A DNA stretch of 64,000 bases from Mesorhizobium sp. C432A. Lineage in GTDB: Bacteria > Pseudomonadota > Alphaproteobacteria > Rhizobiales > Rhizobiaceae. The stretch is taken from the NCBI RefSeq assembly GCF_030323145.1, contig NZ_CP100470.1:4257001-4321000 (forward strand), given 5' to 3'. How positions within the stretch are numbered: the first letter of the stretch is position 1; each line of letters opens with the position of its first letter. Shown piece after piece: positions 44,200 through 53,691 of the stretch. The notes beneath the pieces were generated by a model that did no database searches, was not told where the DNA came from, and saw nothing but the letters and a program-made list of their open reading frames with translations. The translations under genes and the position numbers were made by a program.

Positions 44200-45420
44200 T
44201 CACTCGATCCCGCAGATTTGCCGCGCCAGCCTGTCGGCAAGCCACGGCGCCGTCGAATATTTACCTGTGTCGACCGAGATGTAGTTGCCCAGGCGGTTGA
44301 CCCCGAATTGGTCGCGGCGATGGATCGTGGCTTTCGGGTCGCTGAGCGAACCACGCCCTTGCGCAAACACGAAGCCGCCGCGTACCTCAAGCTCCTCGGC
44401 ATCGTCGAACATGCTGGAAACACTGGGCAACAACCGGGCGAGCGTGGCGCGAACGTTGCCGATGAACCGCTGTCGTGCGTCGGCATCGAGCGCTTGCGGC
44501 GTTTCGATCGACAATTCGCCACTCTCCGCAAGCAACCCGCTCGGGTACCAGGAGAGATAGAAGTTGCGCCCGTCATAGTTTTTTATGTCGCCGAACGGGC
44601 CAAGGGCGACGACCGCGCACGGCACATCGACAGGCTGGCTGGTGCGGCCGAACAGGCAAAGCCTGTAGCGGTGCGACCATCCGGGAACCGGCTCGATGCC
44701 GGCCGTGCGGTCGACAGCCAGCCGCCCCTCCCAAAGGCAATTGACGACGATGTCGAACGCCTCACTTTTTTCGCTTGCGACCGCCACGCGCCATTTCCTG
44801 TCAATTCCGTCCACCGGCTGTGCCGACAGGACTTTGGACGCCATCCGCAAGCTGATATTGGGTTCACCCCGAAGCGCCGCGCAAAGCCGGTCGGCAACCC
44901 ATCGCGTGTTGACGGATCGCTCCGGCACCTGGAAGCCCCCGACGATCTGGTCCGAGTTGGTGACATCGGCCAATTCAGTTTTGGAAAGCCGATTCGATCG
45001 CGCCGCCGATACGTCGGCAAGGTAGCTGGTGGCGTCAGCGTGGCTGCGCACCAATACATCCACACGTTCAAAGATCGCCCCCAGCGCCTCGGCAGCGACG
45101 ATCGAGTTGCGATGGACCAGATAAAGGTCTTCCGAAAAGGTCGTGTGCGCTTCCAGATTGCTTCCGATCAGCTCGGAAACAAGCCTGCCGAAACACAGTC
45201 CTCCCGAAAGCAGATGCCGGGCGGTCAGCAGCGAGGGATCGTTCCCGTAGAGATAGCCGAGATGAATCTTGCCCTCGTTCCAACGGCTGGCGCAGGCCAT
45301 CGGCTCGCTCTCCTTGTCGAAGAGGGACACCGCGTAGCCTCTGCGGGCCATCATGAGAGCGAGGCTGGCGCCCATGATGCCGGCGCCGAGAATAGCCATT
45401 CTGCCGCGAGGCGCTGTCAT
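44200..45420 (-). CDS. FAD-dependent oxidoreductase (DAO type)
   Basis: 406 residues. FAD dinucleotide-binding GAGIMGASLALMMARRGY at the start with FDKE for the ribose acid, then a DAO-like substrate domain with GKIHLGYLY. DAO-type enzymes oxidise amines or amino acids, but members also occur in glycan clusters, where they modify sugars or amino sugars. Neighbours are a sugar isomerase-like cupin and a glycosyltransferase, so a role in making an unusual surface sugar is inferred. ATG 45420 gives MTAPRGRM before the Rossmann motif; the longer frame to 45567 is Arg-rich and overlaps the cupin gene. Confidence 0.82.
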   Translation of the reverse strand: MTAPRGRMAILGAGIMGASLALMMARRGYAVSLFDKESEPMACASRWNEGKIHLGYLYGNDPSLLTARHLLSGGLCFGRLVSELIGSNLEAHTTFSEDLYLVHRNSIVAAEALGAIFERVDVLVRSHADATSYLADVSAARSNRLSKTELADVTNSDQIVGGFQVPERSVNTRWVADRLCAALRGEPNISLRMASKVLSAQPVDGIDRKWRVAVASEKSEAFDIVVNCLWEGRLAVDRTAGIEPVPGWSHRYRLCLFGRTSQPVDVPCAVVALGPFGDIKNYDGRNFYLSWYPSGLLAESGELSIETPQALDADARQRFIGNVRATLARLLPSVSSMFDDAEELEVRGGFVFAQGRGSLSDPKATIHRRDQFGVNRLGNYISVDTGKYSTAPWLADRLARQICGIE

Positions 45421-45463
45421 GTCCTGGCGCGCATCGCGGCCTCTCCTTTCCCGATGAGTGTCA

Positions 45464-45853
45464 TCAGGGGTTCGATACGTAGTTTTCAGGGTCGTATTCG
45501 GTATCGCAGAAAACCAGCAAAGACGGGTTCTCCCCTTCATAGGTCTGCAGCGCCCACACCGGGGCATCGACCAGCACCGCGCGGTTCGATGCGGTGAGCG
45601 TCAGCCGTTCGACCTGTTCCTGGTAGCGAAATTCGATGCCGATCTCGCCCGACAGCTGCATCATCAATTGCCGGCCCGAGCCGTGTGCATGTCCGCCCCG
45701 CGACGTGCCGCGCGGCGCGGTGACGATGAACGCCCGCACGGCTTGGAAATTGTAACCGCTGAACTCGATAGCGGTCAGCATTCCCCTGGGATCGCTATGT
45801 AACGAAGTGGGGATCTCGGTGACCTTGCCGCCAAAGAACGTTCGATGCTGCAT
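45464..45853 (-). CDS. WxcM/FdtA-like sugar ketoisomerase
   Basis: 129 residues, one cupin domain. Features of the dTDP-6-deoxy-hexulose ketoisomerases FdtA, QdtA and WxcM are visible: FRGxLxA-like DPRGMLTAIEF, then PRGTSRGGHAHG with the His pair, LSGEI and PVWALQTYEG. These enzymes shift the keto group from C4 to C3 in dTDP-6-deoxyglucose on the way to amino sugars such as Fuc3NAc. The partner aminotransferase is not here. It heads a short operon with the FAD enzyme and the glycosyltransferase. Confidence 0.82.
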   Translation of the reverse strand: MQHRTFFGGKVTEIPTSLHSDPRGMLTAIEFSGYNFQAVRAFIVTAPRGTSRGGHAHGSGRQLMMQLSGEIGIEFRYQEQVERLTLTASNRAVLVDAPVWALQTYEGENPSLLVFCDTEYDPENYVSNP

Positions 45854-46284
45854 AACGTAAGCCCGCCAGATGCCGGTCGAAATTTTACCTCAGACTAGCG
45901 CTTATATCAAAAGACAGGGAATACAACCACTTAGGCGGTGTTTGGGAACACTGCAGCGGATCGATGTCGAGCTCGGCCTCAGGCCGATAGGTGCCGACTA
46001 CCGAAGGTCGCCGCGCCGTCACGACTTCTGAGTCGCGGCCGAAACCACGGCTTAAGACCTTGGTCTGAGCGGTCTAGGACCTTTGAGTTCGGAAGGCCGG
46101 CCAGTTCCAAGGAGGGTGATCTACTTCAGCAATTTCAAAGAGTTATGCTGGTTGGCGTTTCGCCGGCCGGCCGCTTCGTTCTCGCAATGAAAACACATCT
46201 ATATCTAAGTTTACCCTTTGTGTTAGCGATTCCTCATGTTGCCCGCTATAGCGGTTAGTGGCGGTGGCAATCTCGGAGGTAGTT
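45854..46284. other. Intergenic region, divergent promoters
   Basis: 431 bases between the cupin gene and the Gly/Asn-rich protein gene. A small palindrome AGACC-TT-GGTCT lies at 46055-46066 and a strong GGAGGT ribosome site at 46275-46280. No credible ORF or RNA gene seen. Confidence 0.45.
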
Positions 46285-47010
46285 ATGACATCCCGAAAGA
46301 CCCTTTTTGCTGCATTTGCGGTGTTCTCGCTTCTGGTGTCGCCGGCCCTGGCTGCTGCTGGTGGCAACGGCCATGGTAACGGCCATGGCAATGGTAACGG
46401 CAATGGCAATAGCGGAGGAAACGGTAATGCTGGCGGCAATGGCGGAGGCGGCGGTTCGGTCGGCAAGTCGGCATCCGCCAAGGGCCAGGCCCCTAAGGGC
46501 CAGGTCGCCAAGGCCGCTACCCCTTCTGTGTCCAAGGAAAAGAATATCCATGCCAAGCTCGGCCGGTTGAACTCGCTGCAGCGCAACGCCAACGCCTTTA
46601 TGCACTCCAAGAGCAAGAACTTCGCTGGCGTGCAGGCTTTTGTGACACAGTCGGCAATAGCCAAGAACGCTCAATCGGCGCTCGATGCTGCTAATCAGGC
46701 GGTTACCGACGCCAAAGCGGCGCTCGACGCGCTGAATGCGAAAGCGGCTGACCCGAATACCCTGCCCGAAGATGTCCCGACGCAGGCCGACCTCGATGCA
46801 GCACAGGCAGCGCTCGATGACGCCACCCAGGATGCGGCCGCTGCTCAGACCGCCGCCACAGCTGCCGCTGCCAACGTCCCATCGATCGATGCAGCCCTTG
46901 CCCAAATGGCCAACAAGCCCGTTGACCCTGAGGTGACAGATTGGGCCAATAGCGTACTTGCCGACAAGATCGACCAAGTAGCCGCCAAGCTGGCGCCGGC
47001 CGCGCCTTAA
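46285..47010 (+). CDS. Secreted Gly/Asn/His-rich repeat protein
   Basis: 241 residues: signal peptide ending ALAAAG, then a low-complexity stretch (about 24-52) of GHGN, GNGN and GGNGNAGG units encoded by near-identical 6-12-base repeats, a short basic linker, and an Ala-rich helical part (about 120-235) with DAANQAVTDAKAALDALN and DLDAAQAALDDATQDAAAAQ, likely coiled-coil. No family recognised. It may be a cell-surface or matrix-interacting protein. The strong GGAGGT five bases before the ATG fixes the start. Confidence 0.7.
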   Translation: MTSRKTLFAAFAVFSLLVSPALAAAGGNGHGNGHGNGNGNGNSGGNGNAGGNGGGGGSVGKSASAKGQAPKGQVAKAATPSVSKEKNIHAKLGRLNSLQRNANAFMHSKSKNFAGVQAFVTQSAIAKNAQSALDAANQAVTDAKAALDALNAKAADPNTLPEDVPTQADLDAAQAALDDATQDAAAAQTAATAAAANVPSIDAALAQMANKPVDPEVTDWANSVLADKIDQVAAKLAPAAP

Positions 47011-47129
47011 GGCCCTATGCGGCGGCAGCGATCCAATCGACGATAAGCCGTCGGGTCCGCCCGGCGGCTGCACCTTTCTCGCCTATCTGCAGCGTTGGTC
47101 CCAATGCAGGTCCGAGATTCTGGTCATGG

Positions 47130-47351
47130 CTATTTTGCGAAATCTCCAGCCGGGCCGCCGTCCTCAAGGCTGAATTCATGCGTGCTTCGCGCATCTTCAT
47201 CGACCACACGAAACCAATGCTCCTGAAGCGCTCTAGGCGACACCCTTTGGCCCGTGACCTTCTCTACCGCAGATAACGGATCATCGGCGCTCGTGGCCTG
47301 AGTTGAGACACACTCCTCTCCATGCCACTCTTCCACCTGGTACTCTGGCAT
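47130..47351 (-). CDS. Small hypothetical protein
   Basis: 73 residues, acidic and without a signal peptide or membrane segment: starts MPEYQVEEWHGEECVS and has the helix ADDPLSAVEKVTGQRVSP and a strand HWFRVVDE. The composition is protein-like on this frame; a second open frame on the same strand overlaps its end. No family recognised. It follows the DUF3606 gene on the same strand by only six bases and may be cotranscribed with it. Confidence 0.55.
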   Translation of the reverse strand: MPEYQVEEWHGEECVSTQATSADDPLSAVEKVTGQRVSPRALQEHWFRVVDEDARSTHEFSLEDGGPAGDFAK

Positions 47352-47357
47352 GCCGGC

Positions 47358-47549
47358 CTACCTACCGCTCCCCAGAGCCTTCGCTTCCCGCTCCAGCGTC
47401 TCGCGTCGGTTGCCGTGCTTCGCGATCAATTCCTTGACCTGCTGCGGGGTGATGCCGGCCTTGGTGGCGAAATACTCGACTTCATAATCCTCATCGGCAG
47501 AGACGCGGTCCCAATCGCGGAAGTCCGTCTTCGTTTTGTCGTCGGCCAT
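47358..47549 (-). CDS. DUF3606 small protein
   Basis: 63 residues. Has the DUF3606 pattern: basic start MADDKTKTDFRDWDRVS, then YEVEYFATKAGITPQQVKELI, HGNRRETLEREAKAL. These small cytosolic proteins with a helix-turn-helix-like core are common in rhizobia and their role is unknown. ATG 47549 follows a purine-rich AGGAGCAAA, better than the GTG/ATG at 47582. Confidence 0.75.
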   Translation of the reverse strand: MADDKTKTDFRDWDRVSADEDYEVEYFATKAGITPQQVKELIAKHGNRRETLEREAKALGSGR

Positions 47550-47735
47550 TTGCTTTGCTCCTGGTTGAATGATCAACCGCAACGTGCAGCCGCAGCCTTT
47601 TGTTGCAGCGGAGCCCGGATTTCCGAAACGGTCACATGGGAAAACGGCCCTCAGTCGCAGGAGGTGCTGGTATTGCTGTAACTTTGAACGGAACGGTTCT
47701 TCTCCTTGACGGTTGTGACGTGAAGGAGATGCCTC

Positions 47736-47897
47736 ATGTTTGAAAGTGTGATGTGGTTGATCGTCGTTGCTGGTGGGCCACTGTTGCTGGCCCTATTGAT
47801 GGCATACGTTCTTATGACCCGACGCCACCGTGGTCCTGCAGAACGCATGGAAAGCGACCGAGCGACCAAACGGCTCTATCGCCAGGACGAACGTTGA
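47736..47897 (+). CDS. Small membrane protein, 53 residues
   Basis: An ORF too short for usual cut-offs. It has a perfect AAGGAG seven bases before the ATG, one hydrophobic helix (VMWLIVVAGGPLLLALLMAY) near the N-terminus and a charged basic/acidic tail (TRRHRGPAERMES, then RLYRQDER). Single-helix proteins of this build are common in rhizobia and often stress-related, but there is no direct clue here. Confidence 0.65.
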   Translation: MFESVMWLIVVAGGPLLLALLMAYVLMTRRHRGPAERMESDRATKRLYRQDER

Positions 47898-48044
47898 TCC
47901 TGAGGCTGGCGCAACGTTTGCGCTCACGCTGGCCCGCTGCCTCGCGGTGGCAGGCTTCTTCGTTTTAGGAAGTTAGGAATAACTTAGGAAAGATTTGGCC
48001 CTCTTTGAAAATACAGAGGCAATTCAGCACGGTAGCCAAATATC

Positions 48045-48134
48045 TGGCGGAGGGAGTGGGATTCGAACCCACGGTGGGCTTGCACCCACGCCGGTTTTCA
48101 AGACCGGTGCCTTAAACCGCTCGGCCATCCCTCC
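48045..48134 (-). tRNA. tRNA-Ser (UGA)
   Basis: 90 nucleotides with encoded CCA. Acceptor GGAGGGA/TCCCTCC with G discriminator, anticodon stem CCGGT/ACCGG around loop CTTGAAA (anticodon TGA), the long class II variable arm of serine tRNAs and a T arm GTGGGTTCGAATCCCAC. Confidence 0.97.
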
Positions 48135-48344
48135 AACGTGACTTTTCAATCATCTAGGAACATCAACCGACCCAGTGAACGACAGTTGGTATCGAATGAT
48201 ACCTGTCCTTCCGGACCAGCTTGCGGTTCATTTCTCTAGAGCGTTGCCCATCGCCAAGTCAACCATCGGCGCTGCCATGGATAATAGGGGGTGGCGTTCG
48301 TTACCCGAACGGAGCTGCGAACCCGTTTTCGAAGGAGCCGGGAT

Positions 48345-48824
48345 CTAATTACGATCCTTGCTGCCGACCTGCACAAGTTGCAGAAGACCCAGCACGACAA
48401 GTGCGAGCAAGGTAGCCAAAGCCGCGATCTGCCAGAACCCGAGCCCAACCGCCAGGCCTATGGCGCCTGCCAGCCACATGCCCGCCCCAGTGGTAAGCCC
48501 TTGAACCTCGCCCTTGGAGAAGAAGATCAAGCCGGCGGCCAGAAATGCCACGCCGGCAGTCGTGGCTTCGATCAAGCGGATAGGATCAATGGCGATTTCC
48601 TGACCGTCGAAGACGTGAAGGTGAGTAATCTCGATCGTGAGGATGGCAATTAGAGCCGTCGCAACACAGACGAGGATGTGTGTCCTCAATCCGGCCGGCC
48701 GGTTGCGCCATTCGCGTTCGATGCCAACGATGGAGCCAAGGACGGCCGCGAGCAAAAGCCTGGCTGAAATTACGGAAAAAGGCAGCCACGTCTGTTGCCC
48801 AAAACGTTCAATGAATTCATCCAT
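48345..48824 (-). CDS. MgtC/SapB family protein
   Basis: 159 residues with four to five membrane helices. The family core is present: SARLLLAAVLGSIVGIEREWRN, then AGLRTHILVCVATAL and TAGVAFLAAGLIF, AGMWLAGAIGLAVGLGFW. It is a short form without the C-terminal ACT-like domain of Salmonella MgtC. MgtC proteins support growth at low Mg2+ and modulate the F-type ATP synthase in Salmonella; the function of short forms is less clear. The IS256 element lies 98 bases upstream of its start. Confidence 0.88.
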   Translation of the reverse strand: MDEFIERFGQQTWLPFSVISARLLLAAVLGSIVGIEREWRNRPAGLRTHILVCVATALIAILTIEITHLHVFDGQEIAIDPIRLIEATTAGVAFLAAGLIFFSKGEVQGLTTGAGMWLAGAIGLAVGLGFWQIAALATLLALVVLGLLQLVQVGSKDRN

Positions 48825-48922
48825 GAGGCGCAGAACGTATCTCGGGTCGGTCGGTTCCAGGCAGCCGCGCTTCGTGCCATAGATTCACATTCAGACTCCA
48901 AGGGCCTGGGCTAGGTCTCGAA

Positions 48923-50263
48923 GGTTGTGTGCGTCAAGTTCTGCAAAATGGGGCAGCCATGATGCTGGTCATGCGGCTTGGCGCAGAGCGAGCTTCTTGT
49001 GCTCGCGCAGGTCGTCCATGTTGATGTATCGGTTGGCCTCCATCCAGTTTTCATTGGTCTCGACGGCCAAGGCCCTGACCAGGCGCAGGCAGCTTTCGGT
49101 ATTGGGGAAGATGCGCACGACATAGGTGCGCCGGCGGATTTCCTCGTTGAGCCGCTCCAGCATGTTGGTGGATTTGAGATGCTTGTGGTGCTGTCTCGGC
49201 AGCCTGAAGAAGGTCAGGGTTTGTTCGATGGCATCCTCGGCCCAGCCTGTCAGGCGCGGATAGCGTGCCGACCATTTGGCAAGCCATGCGGCAAGATCAG
49301 CCCTGGCCTCTGCGAGATCGCGCCGGTCGTAGAGCCAGCGCAATTCCTGCAGGCAGTCGTCGCCGTGCTTCCTCGGCAGATGATCGAGCGCGTTCCTGAG
49401 GAAGTGCACGTAGCAGCGTTGCCAGGCGGCTTCGGGGATCACCTCGCCGGTCGCTGCCACCAGGCCGGCGTGATCGTCGGACACAACCAACTCGACGCCC
49501 TTGAGGCCGCGCGCCTTGAGGCCGACGAGGAAGTCCCTCCAGGCCGAGCGGCTCTCGCGATTGGCCATCTCCACGGCCAGGATCTGGCGCCTTCCGTCCC
49601 AGTCGATACCGACCGCGATCAGCACCGCCTGGCTCATGACAACACCGGCTTCACGCACCTTCTCGTAGCGCGCATCGAGGATGAGGTAAGGAAACGGCTC
49701 TTGAAGGGGGCGCCTGGCAAAGGCAGCGAGGCTCTCGTCCAGCCGCTTGTTGATGGCCGAGATCGACGAGGCCGAGAAGGCATGGCCGCACAGTTCTTCC
49801 GTGATCGCCTTCACCTTGCGGGTCGACACGCCCTGCACATACATCTCCGCCAGTGTCGCCACCAAGGCCCGCTCGGAACGCTGGTAGCGCTCGAACAGCT
49901 CGGTGGAGAAGCGCCCGGCCCGGTCCTGCGGAACCCGCAGCTCGAGCTTGCCGACCCGCGTCACAAGGGTGCGGCCTTAATAGCCCGAGCGATAGCCAAG
50001 CCGTTCGGGCGTGCGCTCGCTCTTCGAGGCACCCAGCGCCTCGTCCATCTCGGCCTCAAGCACCTCCTGCATCACCGCACGGAGCACTTCGTGCAATCCA
50101 TCCGGGTTCGAAAGCAAAATGTCTTTGACGGCAGCGCTGGCGGTCTTAACTTCAGTCTTGGTCATGGTGGCGTTCCTTCGCGGGAATCAGGTGACGTGAA
50201 CAATCACCAGCCTGCCATGACCGCCCCCTCTCAGCGAATTTGCAGAACTCTCAGCACACTACC
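48923..50263 (-). mobile_element. IS256-family insertion sequence, decayed
   Basis: 1341 bp. Ends were set from matching inverted termini: GGTTGTGTGC at 48923 and GGTAGTGTGC read inward from 50263, with AGTTCTGCAAA following in both (20 of the first 25 positions agree). Flanking 8-mers GTCTCGAA and ACCTCGAA agree at six positions and share CTCGAA, consistent with an old or imperfect target duplication. The single transposase gene has a nonsense codon. It lies between mgtC and rlpA and disrupts neither. Confidence 0.85.
48969..50165 (-). pseudogene. IS256-family transposase with premature stop
   Basis: About 399 codons. The first 62 residues (MTKTEVKTAS...GYRSGY) and the remaining 336 are in the same frame and separated only by a TAA at 49979-49977, where close relatives have a second Tyr (GYRSGYYGRTL). 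The DDE residues are intact: Asp in LILDARYEK, Asp in VVSDDHAG and Glu in NMLERLNEEIRRR. So a single substitution has probably silenced an otherwise full-length ISRm3-like transposase. Restart at GTG 49964 would lack the N-terminal DNA-binding part. Confidence 0.9.
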
Positions 50264-50467
50264 ACCTCGAATGCCTCTCCACAGGCCCGACCGACCCAAG
50301 AACTCCGCCACATTCCTGCCCGGTTCCGGACACAATCGATTAATACGCTGATAAACAATTCCTGCGCACAAGGGATGGGGATTGGCGCGTCGCAGGCATT
50401 GCTCATCTGGCTCCGCCGAAATTCTAGAAGCGGCGCCTGTGTCGAGACGGTAGGGACATCGGAAAAC

Positions 50468-51676
50468 ATGCAGACCACGACGCATCGGCGTCTTCGTCGC
50501 GCTCCTGCTTTGGTGTTGTGCGCTCTTTCGGCTGCGTTGCTGGCCGCGTGCGCGTCGCCGCAGTCCGAGCCGAAAGCCATGGTCTACAAGAAGCCTCGCT
50601 CGAAGGAATATTTTGCCGAGACCGAATACGGCGTGAAGGCCAGCCCGCGCGTTCAGTACATGCGGCGCGGCGGCGGCCGCGACCAGTTGGGCAAACCCTA
50701 TCAGGTGCGCGGCAAGTGGTATTACCCCAAGGAAGACAAGCGCTACGCCAAGGTCGGTCTCGCCTCCTGGTATGGCGATGCCTTCCACGGTCGTCTCACA
50801 GCCAATGGCGAAGTCTACGACATGACCCATCTGACCGCGGCGCATCCGACCATGCCGCTGCCGAGCTATGCCCGTGTCACCAACACCGAGACCGGAAGCT
50901 CGGTCATCGTGCGCGTCAACGACCGCGGCCCCTATCACGAGGGACGCATCATCGATGTCTCGGAACGCGCCGCGCAAATGCTCGACTATGCCAAGGTCGG
51001 CACGGCCAGGGTCAAAGTGGAATATATCGGCCGCGCGCCGCTCGACGGCGACGACGACCAATATCTGGTCGCCTCCTATCGCCCGGGCAACAACCGCCCG
51101 GACCCGTCCGATGGCTTGCCGACCGGCGTCATGGTGGCGATGAACGGACCTTCGCCGAGCCTATCTGTTGGCGCACCACCTGCCGCAGTGCCGTTTCCTG
51201 GTCAGTTGACGAATTCCGACACACAGCCAGTGATGTCGATGCAGGCACCGGGCTCAATCGATGTGACGCTGCCGGAATTCGGGCCGATCGTGCCTCAGCG
51301 CCCGGAATCGCCCTTTGCCGTGGCTTCGCTCTCCTATGCGGATGCACGCGTGCAGCGCGCCGACGTCTTTGCAGCACTCGATGACCAGGGCATGTCGCCA
51401 GCCGACATCCTGCAATCGTGGAAGAAATCCAACCCGCAGGCATCGCCTGCCGTTTCCGACTATGTCGCCGCCGGATCCTTCGACGATGCCGCCGAGGCAA
51501 AGCGGGTGGCTGCGGCTCTCGAACCGTTCGGCAGGACCGAAATCCAGAGCACCGAACTCGACGGCAATGACTGGTACGCGGTCAATCTCTATCCGGATGG
51601 CCACGGCAATGTCGACGACCTCTTGCGCGCGGCATGGTCGCATGGCGCGCCGGACGCGCTGGCTGTGCGCAACTGA
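50468..51676 (+). CDS. rlpA: RlpA-like septal lipoprotein with SPOR domain
   Basis: 402 residues. Lipoprotein signal with lipobox LLAAC; double-psi beta-barrel RlpA domain (about 95-190) with ASWYGDAFHGRLTANGE, the catalytic Asp in VRVNDRGPY and DVSERAAQMLDY; long Pro/Ala linker; C-terminal SPOR domain (about 330-400) with YVAAGSFDDAAEAKR. RlpA cleaves denuded glycan strands at the division septum, and the SPOR domain targets it there. It opens the conserved rlpA-dac-tmk-holB-metG run. The IS element ends 204 bases upstream. Confidence 0.92.
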   Translation: MQTTTHRRLRRAPALVLCALSAALLAACASPQSEPKAMVYKKPRSKEYFAETEYGVKASPRVQYMRRGGGRDQLGKPYQVRGKWYYPKEDKRYAKVGLASWYGDAFHGRLTANGEVYDMTHLTAAHPTMPLPSYARVTNTETGSSVIVRVNDRGPYHEGRIIDVSERAAQMLDYAKVGTARVKVEYIGRAPLDGDDDQYLVASYRPGNNRPDPSDGLPTGVMVAMNGPSPSLSVGAPPAAVPFPGQLTNSDTQPVMSMQAPGSIDVTLPEFGPIVPQRPESPFAVASLSYADARVQRADVFAALDDQGMSPADILQSWKKSNPQASPAVSDYVAAGSFDDAAEAKRVAAALEPFGRTEIQSTELDGNDWYAVNLYPDGHGNVDDLLRAAWSHGAPDALAVRN

Positions 51677-51778
51677 CCAACAAAGGCACGCCGGTTTTGT
51701 CATTGCGCGGTTGATCCGCCGGGAAGAAGCCTGATAGCGTTGCGGCAAGTTTCTGCCGGCTAACAGTCGAGCCTCTTC

Positions 51779-52945
51779 ATGCGATTTCGCCTTTTCCACC
51801 CTTTTGCCGGGCTTTTTGGCCTTGGCTTCTTGCTTGCCGCGCTGGTTCCGGCCAACGCGCAGCTTTTCGAGACCAAGGCGACGCAGGCTTTCATGATCGA
51901 TGCCGAAACCGGCACGGTGCTGTTTTCCAAGGATGCCGACCAACCGATCCCGCCGGCCTCGATGGCCAAGCTGATGACGATGGAGATGGTCTTCAACGCC
52001 ATCAAGTCGAAGCGCATGAGCCTCGACGACACCTTCGTGGTTTCGGAAAATGCCTGGCGCAAGGGCGGTGCGCCTTCGGGAACGTCGACCATGTTTGCCA
52101 AGCTCAAATCGGCGATCCGGGTCGAGGATCTGATCCAGGGGGTCACCATACAGGCCGCCAATGACGGCTGCATGGTGCTGGCCGAAGGCATGGCCGGTTC
52201 GGAAGAGAATTTCGCGGCGCAGATGAACGATCGCGCGCGCCAGATCGGGCTGCCGAAATCGACATTTGTCAATTCCACCGGCCTGCCGGCCGACGGCCAG
52301 CAGACGACAGTGCGCGAACTGGCGCAGCTTGGCCTGCATATATGGCGCGAATATCCGGATCTCTATCTCTATTACGGCCGGGCCGATTTCACCTGGAACA
52401 AGATCTCGCAAAAGAATCGCAACCCGTTGCTGGCCATGGGCATCGGCGCCGATGGGCTGGCGGTCGGGTCGAGCGAGGCGGGCGGTTTCGGCATTGTCGG
52501 CTCGGTCAGCCATGACGGAACCAGGGTGTTCGCGGCGATGAGCGGATTGGCCAATGATCGCGAGCGCGCCGAGGAAGCGCGCAAGCTGCTCGAATGGGGC
52601 GTCCGCTCCTTCGAGAAGACCGAGATTTTCGCCAGCAACGAAGTGGTCGGCGAGGCCCAGGTGTTCGGCGGCGCCAAATCCAGCGTAGCGCTGAAGGCAA
52701 AGGCGCCGATCGACGTCCTGCTGCCGATCGCCAACCGCGACAAGCTGACCGCCAGGATCGTCTATCAGGGGCCGGTATCGGCGCCGGTGGAGGAGGGGCA
52801 ACCCGTCGGCGCGCTGCGCGTCTGGATCGGCGATACGCTGAGCCAGGAAACGCCGCTTTTCGCCGCCGAATCGGTCGGCGTCGGCACACTGCCGCAACGC
52901 GCGTTTGATGCCGCCAGGGAACTGGCCGTAGGCTGGCTGCGTTGA
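51779..52945 (+). CDS. D-alanyl-D-alanine carboxypeptidase homologue (DacA/DacF type)
   Basis: 388 residues: signal peptide ending ANAQL, then a penicillin-binding-protein fold and a PBP5-like C-terminal beta domain (from about 290). SxxK is intact (S61-K64 in PASMAKLM). The SxN motif, SGN in E. coli PBP5, reads AAN (126-128), and the KTG motif reads AVG (228-230, in DGLAVGSSEAGG). Loss of both the Ser and the Lys is unexpected for a working carboxypeptidase, though the alignment around both sites is unambiguous. It lies between rlpA and tmk, the usual rhizobial location of dac genes. Confidence 0.88.
   Translation: MRFRLFHPFAGLFGLGFLLAALVPANAQLFETKATQAFMIDAETGTVLFSKDADQPIPPASMAKLMTMEMVFNAIKSKRMSLDDTFVVSENAWRKGGAPSGTSTMFAKLKSAIRVEDLIQGVTIQAANDGCMVLAEGMAGSEENFAAQMNDRARQIGLPKSTFVNSTGLPADGQQTTVRELAQLGLHIWREYPDLYLYYGRADFTWNKISQKNRNPLLAMGIGADGLAVGSSEAGGFGIVGSVSHDGTRVFAAMSGLANDRERAEEARKLLEWGVRSFEKTEIFASNEVVGEAQVFGGAKSSVALKAKAPIDVLLPIANRDKLTARIVYQGPVSAPVEEGQPVGALRVWIGDTLSQETPLFAAESVGVGTLPQRAFDAARELAVGWLR

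Positions 52946-53687
<742 letters not shown>

Positions 53688-53691
<4 letters not shown>

Noticed and set aside
45938..46258. 106-codon frame in the spacer before the Gly/Asn-rich gene
   Set aside because: Composition is not protein-like and no start site or family support is visible.
46370..46450. Short repeats in the Gly/Asn-rich gene considered as a CRISPR-like array
   Set aside because: The repeats are 6-12 bases, in frame and without spacers; they encode a low-complexity protein segment.
47015..47209. 64-codon minus-strand frame overlapping the 73-residue protein
   Set aside because: Overlaps a better frame by 80 bases and has no start signal; could be real but cannot be supported.
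48923..50263. IS element considered as having interrupted a gene
   Set aside because: Neither flank shows the two halves of a broken gene; mgtC and rlpA are both complete.
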